From a virus: a DNA stretch of 22,564 nucleotides. Each line of letters opens with the position of its first letter. Position 1 is the stretch's first letter. Shown here one piece after another: positions 15,211 through 22,298 of the stretch. The notes under the pieces are model-generated. The model saw only the letters and a program-made list of their open reading frames with translations, was not told where the DNA came from and ran no database searches. A program made the position numbers and the translations under genes. The stretch covers positions 1-22,564 of IMG/VR virus record IMGVR_UViG_3300044765_000027; one strand, 5' to 3'.

Positions 15211-16281
15211 TCAGTCCGTGAACAGCGAGAAGACTGCGGCTTGCGCGTCCTCGTCGTTCGGATTGCGGTTGAATCGGTCGATCGCAGCGGCACGCCGCGA
15301 TTCGTTCGGGTTGGCATTCGTCCGAGATCCCGGGGCGGCCTGCGGAGGCGCTTGCCGGACCTTCTTCAGTGCTTCGGGTTTCGCTGCTTGGAGAGCCCGA
15401 TACTGCGCCGCATCGCGCAAGACGCGCATATAGCGGTGGTCAGCGATCTGGCCTAGCTCGGCATCGTTAAACCCGAGACTGCGGGCGTACTGCCCAATTT
15501 GCTGCATGTCCTTTTGGTATGTCTCCGGCGTGCGCCATTCGGGGACCGCCTCGAGCATCTTTTGCTGCTCCTGAGCAAGCGCCGCCTGGCGCTCGGCCTG
15601 CCATTGCTGGCTGCTCTGTTGCGCTTGCTGCTGGAGTTGCTGCATGTAGCCCTGAATCTGAGACTGGCGATTCTGGTATTCCTGGCTCAGCGCGGCAAAC
15701 TCGGCCGGATTCTGCGTGCGCAGCGCATTCCAATCGACGCGCGCAAAGTCCTGATTGAGCATCTGCATCGCCACATTGGCCATTTGCTGATGCTGCTGGA
15801 TGATTTGCGCGTTCTGCGCGTGCCAATCGTTGCGCGCTTTCTCAAAGGCACTCCGATCATTCGAAAGCTCGACCGACTTGTTGTTGACGTGCCCCTGAAG
15901 CTGGTACGAGGCGATGATCTTCTCGAGCGGAACCTGCTCGGTCTTGCCGTCGATCACGGTCGTGATGTTCAGATTGCGCACCGACTGCGGATCGACCTTG
16001 AGCGACGTAAGAAGATCGTCCAGGCTCTGAAATTCCGGCTCCGATTCTTCTGTCTGGGTTTGCTGGCCGTCGGGATGATCTTCGGAGCCGGCCTCTCTTT
16101 GCTTGGCTTGAGCTTCGTTGCCCTGGTTCTGCGGCGCGATATCTCGGCGCTCTTCGTCCGTCGGTGGCACGCCGTTCGGATCGAATGCGCCCGAACTCCA
16201 CAACGATTGGAAATGGTCCTCGCCGCCGATTTCAGGGACCGCGGCGCCCGCACTTGGGGTAGTCGCTACAACGTCGCTCAT
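15211..16281 (-). CDS. Capsid scaffolding protein
   Basis: 356 residues, placed just before the major capsid gene. The first 85 residues are acidic and disordered in character (many Glu, Asp, Gln, Pro), the middle (about 145-260) is very Gln-rich and helical with coiled-coil spacing, and the C-terminus (about 295-345) is basic (KKVRQAPPQ, ESRRAAAIDRFNRNP). This matches phage scaffolds that template the prohead and bind the coat protein through a basic C-terminal element. A GAGG lies 7 bases before ATG 16281. A terminator stands just upstream and the capsid gene follows after the stop by 15 bases. Confidence 0.88.
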   Translation of the reverse strand: MSDVVATTPSAGAAVPEIGGEDHFQSLWSSGAFDPNGVPPTDEERRDIAPQNQGNEAQAKQREAGSEDHPDGQQTQTEESEPEFQSLDDLLTSLKVDPQSVRNLNITTVIDGKTEQVPLEKIIASYQLQGHVNNKSVELSNDRSAFEKARNDWHAQNAQIIQQHQQMANVAMQMLNQDFARVDWNALRTQNPAEFAALSQEYQNRQSQIQGYMQQLQQQAQQSSQQWQAERQAALAQEQQKMLEAVPEWRTPETYQKDMQQIGQYARSLGFNDAELGQIADHRYMRVLRDAAQYRALQAAKPEALKKVRQAPPQAAPGSRTNANPNESRRAAAIDRFNRNPNDEDAQAAVFSLFTD

Positions 16282-16293
16282 TTTCTGGCCTCA

Positions 16294-16320
16294 ATAAAAA
16301 AGGCCCGCCGAAGCGAGCCT
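16294..16320 (-). terminator. UUCG stem-loop terminator before the scaffold gene
   Basis: On the minus strand an 8-bp stem (AGGCTCGC / GCGGGCCT, one G-U pair) closes a TTCG tetraloop and runs straight into TTTTTATTG. This is a canonical intrinsic terminator. The scaffold ribosome site (TTGAGG) begins directly after the T-run. Confidence 0.75.
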
Positions 16321-16344
16321 GTTGTCGAAAGGTGGTGGTTTGCG

Positions 16345-16626
16345 TTACCCGAACATCCGGAAGCGCCACTTGCGCTCCTCGTCCTGCTGGATCTTGAATT
16401 CGGCAATCTCGCCGGTCTGCTTGACGTTCTCGAGGTACTTTTCGAGCGTGTCCCAAAGTTGAAGCATCAGAATCAGCCGCGTGTGCATCTTGTCATCGGC
16501 TAGCGGAACCGCCCGCATCTGCGCATGGATACCGTCGAGGATGGCCTTCTTCGCTTCGACGAAGATTGGAGCGTCCAGCACGTCGCGCGCTTGTCCGCCG
16601 CGTACGATTTCTTCTTCAGGCACCAC
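16345..16626 (-). CDS. Portal-adjacent small phage protein (93 aa)
   Basis: Starts at GTG 16626 with GAGG 6 bases before it, overlapping the portal gene by 11 bases. The sequence is almost wholly helical: LDAPIFVEAKKAILDGIHAQM, then a DDKMHTRLILMLQLWDTLEKYLENV helix and an acidic-basic tail (IQQDEERKWRF). Small helical proteins of this size commonly sit between portal and scaffold in such phages, but I cannot name the family. It is followed by a UUCG terminator-like hairpin, so it ends the packaging sub-operon. Confidence 0.65.
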   Translation of the reverse strand: MVPEEEIVRGGQARDVLDAPIFVEAKKAILDGIHAQMRAVPLADDKMHTRLILMLQLWDTLEKYLENVKQTGEIAEFKIQQDEERKWRFRMFG

Positions 16627-18760
16627 GCTGCACCTCGCTCACGTCGTGATTGACCATCTGCCCGGCATCGGCGCCCGGATCCTGTTTGAGTTGGCTCGCA
16701 ACGATCTGGCCGATGATCTTCACGACCGTCTGCCATTCCTGGCTGTTGATCTGCGCCATTTGCACTTGCTGGTCGTTGCGCGATTGCTCGGCCGCATGCA
16801 CGACCTCGGCCTGCGCTTGCTGGGCCTGCGCGCTAGCTTTGACCTGCTCGGCCTGCAGGCGCATTCGGGCAATCTGTTGATCCGACTGCGCTTTCATCTG
16901 CGCGGCAGCGATGCGAGGATCTTGAGGCTGTTGCGCGCGCTGCGCCTGCATCTGCTGATACTCGGGGGAGTCCGGGTCCATCGCGAACTCGGTCGGGTTC
17001 TCGAAGCCGAGCAGGTGCGTGACGCGCTTGAACGTGTTGAACGCTTGCTGCGGCCCTACGAGTCCGAATTGCGCCAGTTCGCGCTGCGCCTGCCCGAGCA
17101 GCACCACGTTCGCGCGCGCCTCTTCGCGGTTCCCAGAGCCGAGCCCGACGTTAGGCGTTACCTCGGTGCGCTCGCGCCATTCTGCCGGGTTCGCGTTGAG
17201 CCACTTGCCGTTCGTGAGCATCATCGTCACCGGCTGATCCTGATGACGCCGAAGCAGGTTATGGATCTTCTGGAACGTGTCGCGCACGCCCTCGGCCAGC
17301 AGACGGGCGACGAGCTCAACCTTGGCTGCGGCGGCCGACATTGCGGCAAGCTGACCGCCCTTAGTCACGTCCTGCAGCGCATCAGCATCCACCCCCATCG
17401 TGTCCTTGCCAATGCCGGTGCGCATCTCGCGCTGCAAGTCGCAGTATTCGAGCGCCGGCAATATCTGCTGCATGAGGTTCGACGGCTGCACGATCGGCAC
17501 GAGGTTGTCGCTCACCGGCCCATTCACACGCACAATGCCACCGGGCCGCGAAATCAATAGATCCTGGATGTTGACCGCGTTTTGGTTGACCGCCATCCGC
17601 GAGTTGTTCGACACATACAGATTGTCGAGCGCCTGGCGAAAGAGCGTCGTCTTGATGACCTGGAGGTCGTACAGCAGGTCGTAGTAGCTGATCCCGACGT
17701 GTCGATGCGGCATGCGAACGGGCGAGCAGTAGGTAAGACTGATCTCCTCGACCTCGTCGTTATCGAAGACCTTGTCGCCGGCCACCACCACGCGGCGCAG
17801 TTCGGCAATGCCGTCCTGGTCCCAATCGATGCGAATCCAAACGATGCGAAGCTCGACTTGCTGGCTCGCTGGGTCGCTCGGGTTCTCTTCCGATAGCTGA
17901 TCCGTCACCTCGTCGCGCGCCAGCGCAATAAGGTCGAGATATGTCGGCTGTGCGATCTCGATGCGGGATACGTCCTCTTTCGAGAATCCCATCTCGACCA
18001 CATCGGAGCGCAGCACAGTTCGCTTGCGCTCGACGAACGGGCACGAGTTGTCGAAGCCGCGGCGCGCCTGCGGAGACACAAGCACCTCCTCGGGCGGCAC
18101 ACACTCGACGCGCACCTGTTTTTTCTGCGTGATGCGCCGGATTTTGATGTCGAAGCACGTGTATTGCGTTGGCTGTCCGTTGACGACGATAAAGTCTTGC
18201 TTCTCCGACTGCTCCAGGATTTCAATCTCGTCGTCGGTGGCGAGCAGTTGAGTTACCTCGATCTCGGTGAGGCCCGTGTAGGTCTCAACCGTCGTGCACC
18301 GGCGCTTTTCCCACCACGAATCGATGTATCCGTTGCGCAGCAAAAGCGCGTCCTTGAAGAAGTCGTAGAGCACGAAAAAGCCGGGGTTCTTCTTCATGAA
18401 GACCCAATTGACGACCTCGGTTTCTTGGTCTGCCTGATCCTCGTCTCCGGGTGCCTCTGGATCGAACACGACCGGCTTGCCGGAGCCGACAAACATGCGC
18501 ATGAGCGTCGGCATGATCCACTCGACCGTATCGCGTAGCTCGGGCAGCACGATCTGAGAGCGGTCCTCGACCTCGTTGCCCAGCGGACGCGCGAAATAAG
18601 CGTTCAGCGCGTTGTAGCGATCGATTTCAAGCGTCGTCATCGTCTGGCCGGCGGGCTTGATGTTACCGCCAACGGACGGTCCGACCGATACGCTTGAGCC
18701 AAGAGCGGCCTTCTCGTACTGGCCGATAGCAGCCAGCAGTTCCTCGTCGCTCATCGGCAT
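16616..18760 (-). CDS. Portal protein, P22-like size
   Basis: 714 residues, close to P22 portal length (725) and much longer than HK97-type portals. The N-terminal region has the family-like run of YFARPLGNEVEDRS and DTVEWIMPTLMRMF (residues about 54-90) and FFKDALLLRNGYIDSWWEKR. The centre contains HRHVGISYYDLLYDLQ and a dodecamer-core-like helix. Residues about 597-690 are Gln/Ala-rich and helical (a long coiled coil), which would suit the extended C-terminal barrel of P22-type portals. It forms the ring at the head vertex through which DNA passes. The start ATG at 18760 has AAGGAG 8 bases upstream; the stop lies inside the next gene (11-base overlap). Confidence 0.9.
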   Translation of the reverse strand: MPMSDEELLAAIGQYEKAALGSSVSVGPSVGGNIKPAGQTMTTLEIDRYNALNAYFARPLGNEVEDRSQIVLPELRDTVEWIMPTLMRMFVGSGKPVVFDPEAPGDEDQADQETEVVNWVFMKKNPGFFVLYDFFKDALLLRNGYIDSWWEKRRCTTVETYTGLTEIEVTQLLATDDEIEILEQSEKQDFIVVNGQPTQYTCFDIKIRRITQKKQVRVECVPPEEVLVSPQARRGFDNSCPFVERKRTVLRSDVVEMGFSKEDVSRIEIAQPTYLDLIALARDEVTDQLSEENPSDPASQQVELRIVWIRIDWDQDGIAELRRVVVAGDKVFDNDEVEEISLTYCSPVRMPHRHVGISYYDLLYDLQVIKTTLFRQALDNLYVSNNSRMAVNQNAVNIQDLLISRPGGIVRVNGPVSDNLVPIVQPSNLMQQILPALEYCDLQREMRTGIGKDTMGVDADALQDVTKGGQLAAMSAAAAKVELVARLLAEGVRDTFQKIHNLLRRHQDQPVTMMLTNGKWLNANPAEWRERTEVTPNVGLGSGNREEARANVVLLGQAQRELAQFGLVGPQQAFNTFKRVTHLLGFENPTEFAMDPDSPEYQQMQAQRAQQPQDPRIAAAQMKAQSDQQIARMRLQAEQVKASAQAQQAQAEVVHAAEQSRNDQQVQMAQINSQEWQTVVKIIGQIVASQLKQDPGADAGQMVNHDVSEVQRGA

Positions 18761-18933
18761 TACGCGCTCTCCTTCGGCTTAGGGGCTGCCTTGCGTTGTG
18801 CTGCGCGCTCAAGCTCGGCGACACGTTCGTGAAGTTGCTGTAAGCCGGTTAGGTCCGTTTCCCGGATCACGCGCTTGAGTTGCTGAACCTCGTGCTCAAG
18901 CTCGGATATGCGTCTCTCGTGGGCGATGCTCAT
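18760..18933 (-). CDS. Short coiled-coil protein between terminase and portal (57 aa)
   Basis: An ORF too short for usual cut-offs but tightly framed: its ATG overlaps the terminase stop as ATGA and its stop overlaps the portal start as TAATG. It encodes MSIAHERRISELEHEVQQLK, then a second helical run (LQQLHERVAELERAAQRK) and a basic Ala/Pro/Lys tail. Leu/Ile/Val recur at heptad spacing, so a two-helix or dimeric coiled coil is likely. Its last codons carry the AAGGAG ribosome site used by the portal gene. No family recognised; a small packaging or portal accessory, or simply a coupling cistron, is possible. Confidence 0.7.
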   Translation of the reverse strand: MSIAHERRISELEHEVQQLKRVIRETDLTGLQQLHERVAELERAAQRKAAPKPKESA

Positions 18934-20240
18934 ACGACTCCAATCCGTGGGTATTCGATCGGCTTCATTTCGACCGGCTCTTCCCAGACGAGCATTCCTA
19001 GCCCGTATGCGTCACTGCCGTGGCTCGACCAGTCGTGCTCTGGGCCAAGTCCGATATCGCGCTCTTCGTCGCGCTTTTCGTGATACCAGCCGAGTGCCGC
19101 GCGGCCCGCTTCGGTCGTTTGCTCATGAAATCGAACTTGCGGAAACAGCACGCGCGCGCGCTCGATGCGCGCTGCAGCAGCGCCCTTTCCCTGGTTCGGC
19201 ACGACGGTGACCGCATAACCGGCCTTGCGCAGCGTCGATTCGTAGCTCACGTCGTAGACGCGGTCCTGCGTCGAACCGTCGTGTGGTAGCCAGAATTGCG
19301 CGCGATCGGGCGTATAGCCCTGCGTGCGACACCACGCGAGGTGTGCGTCAACCGGCTGCCCTACCGCCTCGTAGTAGTTGACAACACGAATCTCGCGACC
19401 GATGAATTGCATCGCCCAAATGGCGAATGCATCGGCTTTAGCTCCCGTTCCGCCGATGTCGCATACGAGGCGAATCGTCATCAGCGGATCAGCCGGGAAG
19501 AACCCAATACGCCCTTCGTCCCGGGCGCGCTGCAAATGCTTGGCGAAGTAAGCGCCGGCCAGCGCTGTGACGTAATCGCCCTCCCAGATATGCGCGTATT
19601 GCTCCGGACGCTCTTCAAGATCGCGCTGACGGTCGCGCTCGAGCTTCTGCGGAAACTTCGGGTTGTCGCGCCAATTGAGCACGACGACCTTCACGCGCGG
19701 ATCGGGGCTGTTGACCGGAAAGCGCTTCTCGACAGGCGCCGTCTTGCGCTTTGGGTTCCACGTCACCCATAGCTCGGCGTTCCAGCCGTCGCCTTCCTCG
19801 CGCAGCGTCGGGATCAGCGTTGTCCACGCCTCGTCTGTGACCGGCTCGGCCTCATCGACCCAGCACACGAGAATGCGGCCCTTGGATTTGATGCTGGCGA
19901 TGTTGCGATCGAGGCCAGCGAAAACGAACGCGATGCGCCCGTCGCGGCTCTTGATGTAGTTGTCGCCAATATCGTAGTAGGCGGCAAGAAACGGCTCGTC
20001 CTCGATCGCGCGCTTGCACTCCTCCAGCGACGAATCGGCCAGCGAGTTCATGTACTGGCGCCCGCACAGCAATATGCCGCTGATGCCCGACATGCCGTAG
20101 ATATATCCCTTGACCGCGACCATCTTGGCAAAGCTGCGCGTCTTGGCTGAGCCCCGGCCACCTTTGGCGCCCCGAACGTCAGCCTCGCCCTCGAAAACCG
20201 GAATCAGTTTCTCAGGCAGAGCGATCTGGGCGGTCAGCAT
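18930..20240 (-). CDS. terL: Terminase large subunit, PBSX/Terminase_3 type
   Basis: 436 residues, the usual length. The ATPase half shows Walker A GGRGSAKT at 27-34, Walker B ILVCWVDE at 123-130 with the catalytic Glu, and the coupling motif TWNP at 160-163. The nuclease half shows the expected metal-binding acids: D261 in VCDIGG, D270, D321 in PHDGST and D410 in HGSDAYG. It cuts concatemeric DNA and drives it into the prohead through the portal. The start overlaps the small subunit by 29 bases, and the stop overlaps the next small gene as ATGA. All key residues are present, so it looks intact. Confidence 0.95.
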   Translation of the reverse strand: MLTAQIALPEKLIPVFEGEADVRGAKGGRGSAKTRSFAKMVAVKGYIYGMSGISGILLCGRQYMNSLADSSLEECKRAIEDEPFLAAYYDIGDNYIKSRDGRIAFVFAGLDRNIASIKSKGRILVCWVDEAEPVTDEAWTTLIPTLREEGDGWNAELWVTWNPKRKTAPVEKRFPVNSPDPRVKVVVLNWRDNPKFPQKLERDRQRDLEERPEQYAHIWEGDYVTALAGAYFAKHLQRARDEGRIGFFPADPLMTIRLVCDIGGTGAKADAFAIWAMQFIGREIRVVNYYEAVGQPVDAHLAWCRTQGYTPDRAQFWLPHDGSTQDRVYDVSYESTLRKAGYAVTVVPNQGKGAAAARIERARVLFPQVRFHEQTTEAGRAALGWYHEKRDEERDIGLGPEHDWSSHGSDAYGLGMLVWEEPVEMKPIEYPRIGVV

Positions 20241-20565
20241 TCATGGCCACCAATTCAATCCGCTGCACCGTCTCGATCGGACCGCCGGCGGGGCCGCTGC
20301 TCTCGACGGGCTGGACGGGCTTGCCGTGGGCGCGCTCGATAATCGCCTGGGCTGCCGCGAGGCGGTTTCTCTCGTTCGATCCCTTGACCATGATCGACGC
20401 GATTACCTCAAGCGCCTCGGGCACTTTGGCCTTGCATGCCTCGATCAGGTCAATCTCTTCCGCCGTTTTCTTCGGACGGCCGCCGGGGTTTCCGGACTTG
20501 CCAGGCTCGAACCGCTTGCCTGGTCCGCGCGGCTTCTTCGCTGTAACTTCTCTGCTCTGAGACAT
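20212..20565 (-). CDS. Probable terminase small subunit (DUF5681-type N-terminus)
   Basis: 117 residues. Residues about 18-32 contain RFEPGKSGNPGGRPK, the signature of DUF5681 proteins that are often encoded just before phage large terminases. A helical section (EEIDLIEACKAKVPEALEVIASIM ... NRLAAAQAIIERAHGKP) follows and could oligomerise. The gene ends inside the large-terminase gene with a 29-base overlap, which supports a two-subunit packaging motor: this subunit would recognise viral DNA and the large one would cut and translocate it. The role is inferred from position and motif; the ribosome site (GAGCG) is weak. Confidence 0.7.
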   Translation of the reverse strand: MSQSREVTAKKPRGPGKRFEPGKSGNPGGRPKKTAEEIDLIEACKAKVPEALEVIASIMVKGSNERNRLAAAQAIIERAHGKPVQPVESSGPAGGPIETVQRIELVAMNADRPDRSA

Positions 20566-20581
20566 TTTTCGCTCAGCGAAT

Positions 20582-20881
20582 TTAGTCGTCCCGACCCAAT
20601 GCCTCGAACTCGGCGTGGCTCTGCGGATGCTGAACGCCTCGCTTGCGGTAGTTCTCGGCGGTGCGCTCCCCGCGCTCTGGCTTCTTTCCCATCACGCGGT
20701 CGGCCTTGGCGTCAATCTTGGCCTCTTGGCTCTTGGACATGCGCCCTGCATTCACCGCCTGACTCGCACGCGCCTTTGCGTTCCGGGCGTGGCTCGCATC
20801 GGGTACGGGGTAACTCCGATCGGGGCCAGCGAAATCCGATTTCGGAAGAGCGTTTCGTTTCGCTGCGTTCAGCTTCGCCAT
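20582..20881 (-). CDS. DUF6582-like small phage protein
   Basis: 99 residues. The first half carries LPKSDFAGPDRSYPV followed by DASHARNAKARASQAV, a pattern I associate with DUF6582-type small proteins (a Phe/Pro-Tyr-Pro strand, then an AHARNALARASQ helix). The second half is basic and helical (SQEAKIDAKADRVMGKKPERGERTAENYRKRG), which suggests nucleic-acid contact, though no known DNA-binding fold is evident. A GGAG lies 7 bases before the ATG. It is the first gene after the terminator and ends 16 bases before the probable small terminase, so it may be part of the packaging operon. Exact role unknown. Confidence 0.7.
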   Translation of the reverse strand: MAKLNAAKRNALPKSDFAGPDRSYPVPDASHARNAKARASQAVNAGRMSKSQEAKIDAKADRVMGKKPERGERTAENYRKRGVQHPQSHAEFEALGRDD

Positions 20882-20900
20882 TTCGGGGCTCCAAATGCAA

Positions 20901-20931
20901 AAGCCCCGCGCGGAGCAAACCGGCGGGGCTT
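20901..20931 (-). terminator. Stem-loop terminator closing the early/middle block (bidirectional in form)
   Basis: A perfect 9-base-pair GC-rich stem (AAGCCCCGC / GCGGGGCTT) with a 13-base loop is followed on the minus strand by TTTTGCATTT. On the plus strand it is followed by CGTTTT, so it could act both ways. A smaller hairpin (GGCGC / GCGCC, 20943-20959) stands just before it. It separates the resolvase/Tad2-like block from the packaging genes; if it stops transcription, late expression needs either a promoter in the short gap or antitermination. Confidence 0.6.
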
Positions 20932-20969
20932 CGTTTTCTCTGGGCGCACCTCGGGCGCCGAGAAGGAAT

Positions 20970-21158
20970 CTACTCTATTTCTCCGTCTTCTTCAATAATT
21001 TCTTTCGGGTATTCGTCGGCATCGGCGGCAACCTTCGAACGTTTTTGATGGGCCGCCGCATTCCAGGTTGAGCGCAAGATCGCCTCCTTATGTTGCATCG
21101 CGATGCGCTCGTCATCCGGCAAATCGCTCCATTTTTTCGGTCTTCGGCGTCGCCTCAT
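20970..21158 (-). CDS. Small basic/acidic hypothetical protein (62 aa)
   Basis: Not recognised. The start ATG at 21158 overlaps the upstream stop as ATGA, and GAGGT lies 6 bases before it, so the gene is the last of a coupled chain. The N-terminus is strongly basic (RRRRRPKKW), the middle has a DLPDDERIA turn and a helix, and the last 16 residues are acidic (EEDGEIE). A longer frame reaching 21542 is antisense-like, Arg-rich shadow sequence of the upstream gene and is not used. The gene is followed directly by two hairpins that end the transcript block. Confidence 0.55.
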   Translation of the reverse strand: MRRRRRPKKWSDLPDDERIAMQHKEAILRSTWNAAAHQKRSKVAADADEYPKEIIEEDGEIE

Positions 21159-21577
21159 CGCGATACCTCGATCAAATTGCGGTATTCGAGCATCGGGCGT
21201 AGGAGCGCCTTGGCCCTGGCGTACTCGTCGGCGAGCGACCCGGGCAGACGGATGGACGACCACACCTTTGCGCCGCTGAATCGATCGCGCATTTCGGTGT
21301 TGATGGCTATGCGTGCGCGCAGGTCGATCGACGCAACGCAGAAATTCACCGCCTCGGAGATCGCGTCGCGCGCACGATCCTCTGCGGCGTCGGCGAGCTC
21401 GACCGAATCGCGCCATCCTGATCGGTACTCGCCGAAGCCGGCGGCCGTATCGGCATAGCCTTTGACCGGCTCCGACTCGTGCGACCACCACCACCAATCC
21501 GCGAGCAAGTCGTCGATCTCGTCGTTTCCGCCCATGGTGCACCCCGTTTGCCTCGGCTCAAGCGTCGCCAGGTCCAT
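21155..21577 (-). CDS. Phage protein of unknown function, layout like Q-type late antiterminators
   Basis: 140 residues from ATG 21577, which overlaps the upstream stop as TGATG and has GAGGAG 9 bases ahead; an upstream in-frame ATG at 21664 would run deep into the preceding gene. Visible features are an aromatic N-terminal segment (LLADWWWWSHESEPVKGY), a central helical stretch with AEDRARDAISEAV and RARIAINTEMRDRF, and a C-terminal WSSIRLPG followed by a helix (DEYARAKALLRPMLEYRNL). Similar small proteins recur in betaproteobacterial and Pseudomonas phages between recombination genes and terminase. The order tryptophan-rich start, central helices, final helix, and the position just before the terminator and late genes, recall Q antiterminators, but no diagnostic motif proves this. 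Function therefore remains open. Confidence 0.65.
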   Translation of the reverse strand: MDLATLEPRQTGCTMGGNDEIDDLLADWWWWSHESEPVKGYADTAAGFGEYRSGWRDSVELADAAEDRARDAISEAVNFCVASIDLRARIAINTEMRDRFSGAKVWSSIRLPGSLADEYARAKALLRPMLEYRNLIEVSR

Positions 21578-21801
21578 CAACCCAAGCTCCTCATGAAGGC
21601 GCGATGCGCTGCGCTGTCGAATCCGGGGATCTCGTCTGGGCGCGCCCTTTCGACCAAATCCCATCCTTCGTTAGGTCCGACGATCATCGGATTGCTGATC
21701 TGGCGCTGACCGCCATATGCGTACTCGCCCTTCACCGCTGGCCGCTGCACCATCGCCGCCTCGGGGTTCTCGCGCGTGCGCGCGTCGATTTCGCTGCACA
21801 T
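21577..21801 (-). CDS. Small hypothetical phage protein (74 aa)
   Basis: I do not recognise the family. The protein is soluble, with no membrane segment, and ends in a helix-prone FDSAAHRAFMRSLG tail. Two ATG codons are close together, at 21807 and 21801. A strong GGAGG lies only 2 bases before the first but 8 bases before the second, so I take 21801 (start MCSEIDARTRENPEA). Its stop codon shares one base with the start of the next gene (TGATG), which implies translational coupling. The 78 bases upstream hold no gene, only a bulged GC-rich hairpin around 21859-21880 without a U-tract. Confidence 0.6.
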   Translation of the reverse strand: MCSEIDARTRENPEAAMVQRPAVKGEYAYGGQRQISNPMIVGPNEGWDLVERARPDEIPGFDSAAHRAFMRSLG

Positions 21802-21879
21802 GTCCATTTCCTCCGATTCGTTTGATGCCCAAGGGGTCTTACGCGCAACGTCCGCTGCCCCTCGCTACTGCGGCGGGGG

Positions 21880-22290
21880 TTATTCGATGACGCGCCAGTC
21901 GTCGGCGAGGCAATCCGTGACGCTCGGCACCCATGTGCTCACTCGCTCATCCACGGTCTTGAGCGCGAGATATGCGTTGTACGGAACCATCGAGCCTTCG
22001 CCGAAATGGGCCTTCGCTGCGTCCGTCTGAACCGGATATGAAGCGGCCGGAACGAGATAGACGAACTGGCCCTTGCCGTTCCACCCAGCCCGCGCGACGC
22101 GTGCGCCCTTCTTCATCGCCTCGATCGCCAGGCCGAACGTCATACCGTCGCTACGCCGGTAAGCCTCCTCGAAAACGTCCTTGGGCGACCAACTCGTATA
22201 GCCGTCGGCGTAGTGCACGGCGTAACCGTCCTTGCCCGCTTGCTGGTGTGGAAATGCATGAACGATCTTCGTGCCGATGTATTGGTCCAT
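21880..22290 (-). CDS. Tad2-like (DUF2829) protein with an extra N-terminal module
   Basis: 136 residues. Residues 50-136 match the DUF2829/Tad2 pattern: MTFGLAIEAMKKG (50-62), RAGWNGKGQFVY (67-78) and the C-terminal W120, D126, A129 and DDW (130-132). Tad2 from phage SPO1 is known to bind and sequester the gcADPR signal of Thoeris defence; that role here is inference from family. Residues 1-46 form a separate module (QYIGTKIV ... GYTSWSPKDVFEEAYR) that occurs in other phage proteins and whose function I do not know. I chose ATG 22290 because GAGGAAG sits 5 bases upstream; a longer in-frame start at 22323 would overlap the resolvase gene by 25 bases and lacks support. The cell location should be cytoplasm. 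It lies in the early/middle block between the resolvase and small unknown genes, a common place for accessory phage genes. Confidence 0.8.
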   Translation of the reverse strand: MDQYIGTKIVHAFPHQQAGKDGYAVHYADGYTSWSPKDVFEEAYRRSDGMTFGLAIEAMKKGARVARAGWNGKGQFVYLVPAASYPVQTDAAKAHFGEGSMVPYNAYLALKTVDERVSTWVPSVTDCLADDWRVIE

Positions 22291-22298
22291 CGTCTTCC

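Noticed and set aside
20212-20240. Possible programmed frameshift in the small/large terminase overlap
   Set aside because: No slippery heptamer was seen, and both genes have complete domains of usual length.
20110-21048. Long plus-strand frame across the terminase, small-subunit and DUF6582-like genes
   Set aside because: Crosses several minus-strand genes and a terminator, with shadow-like Arg/Ser-rich sequence.
20970-21542. 190-codon version of the small gene ending at 20970
   Set aside because: The extra 128 residues are an Arg-rich shadow of the neighbouring gene; the ATG at 21158 has ATGA coupling and a ribosome site.
21859-21880. GC-rich bulged hairpin after the Tad2-like gene
   Set aside because: Stem has a bulge and no T-run follows, so it is not called as a terminator.
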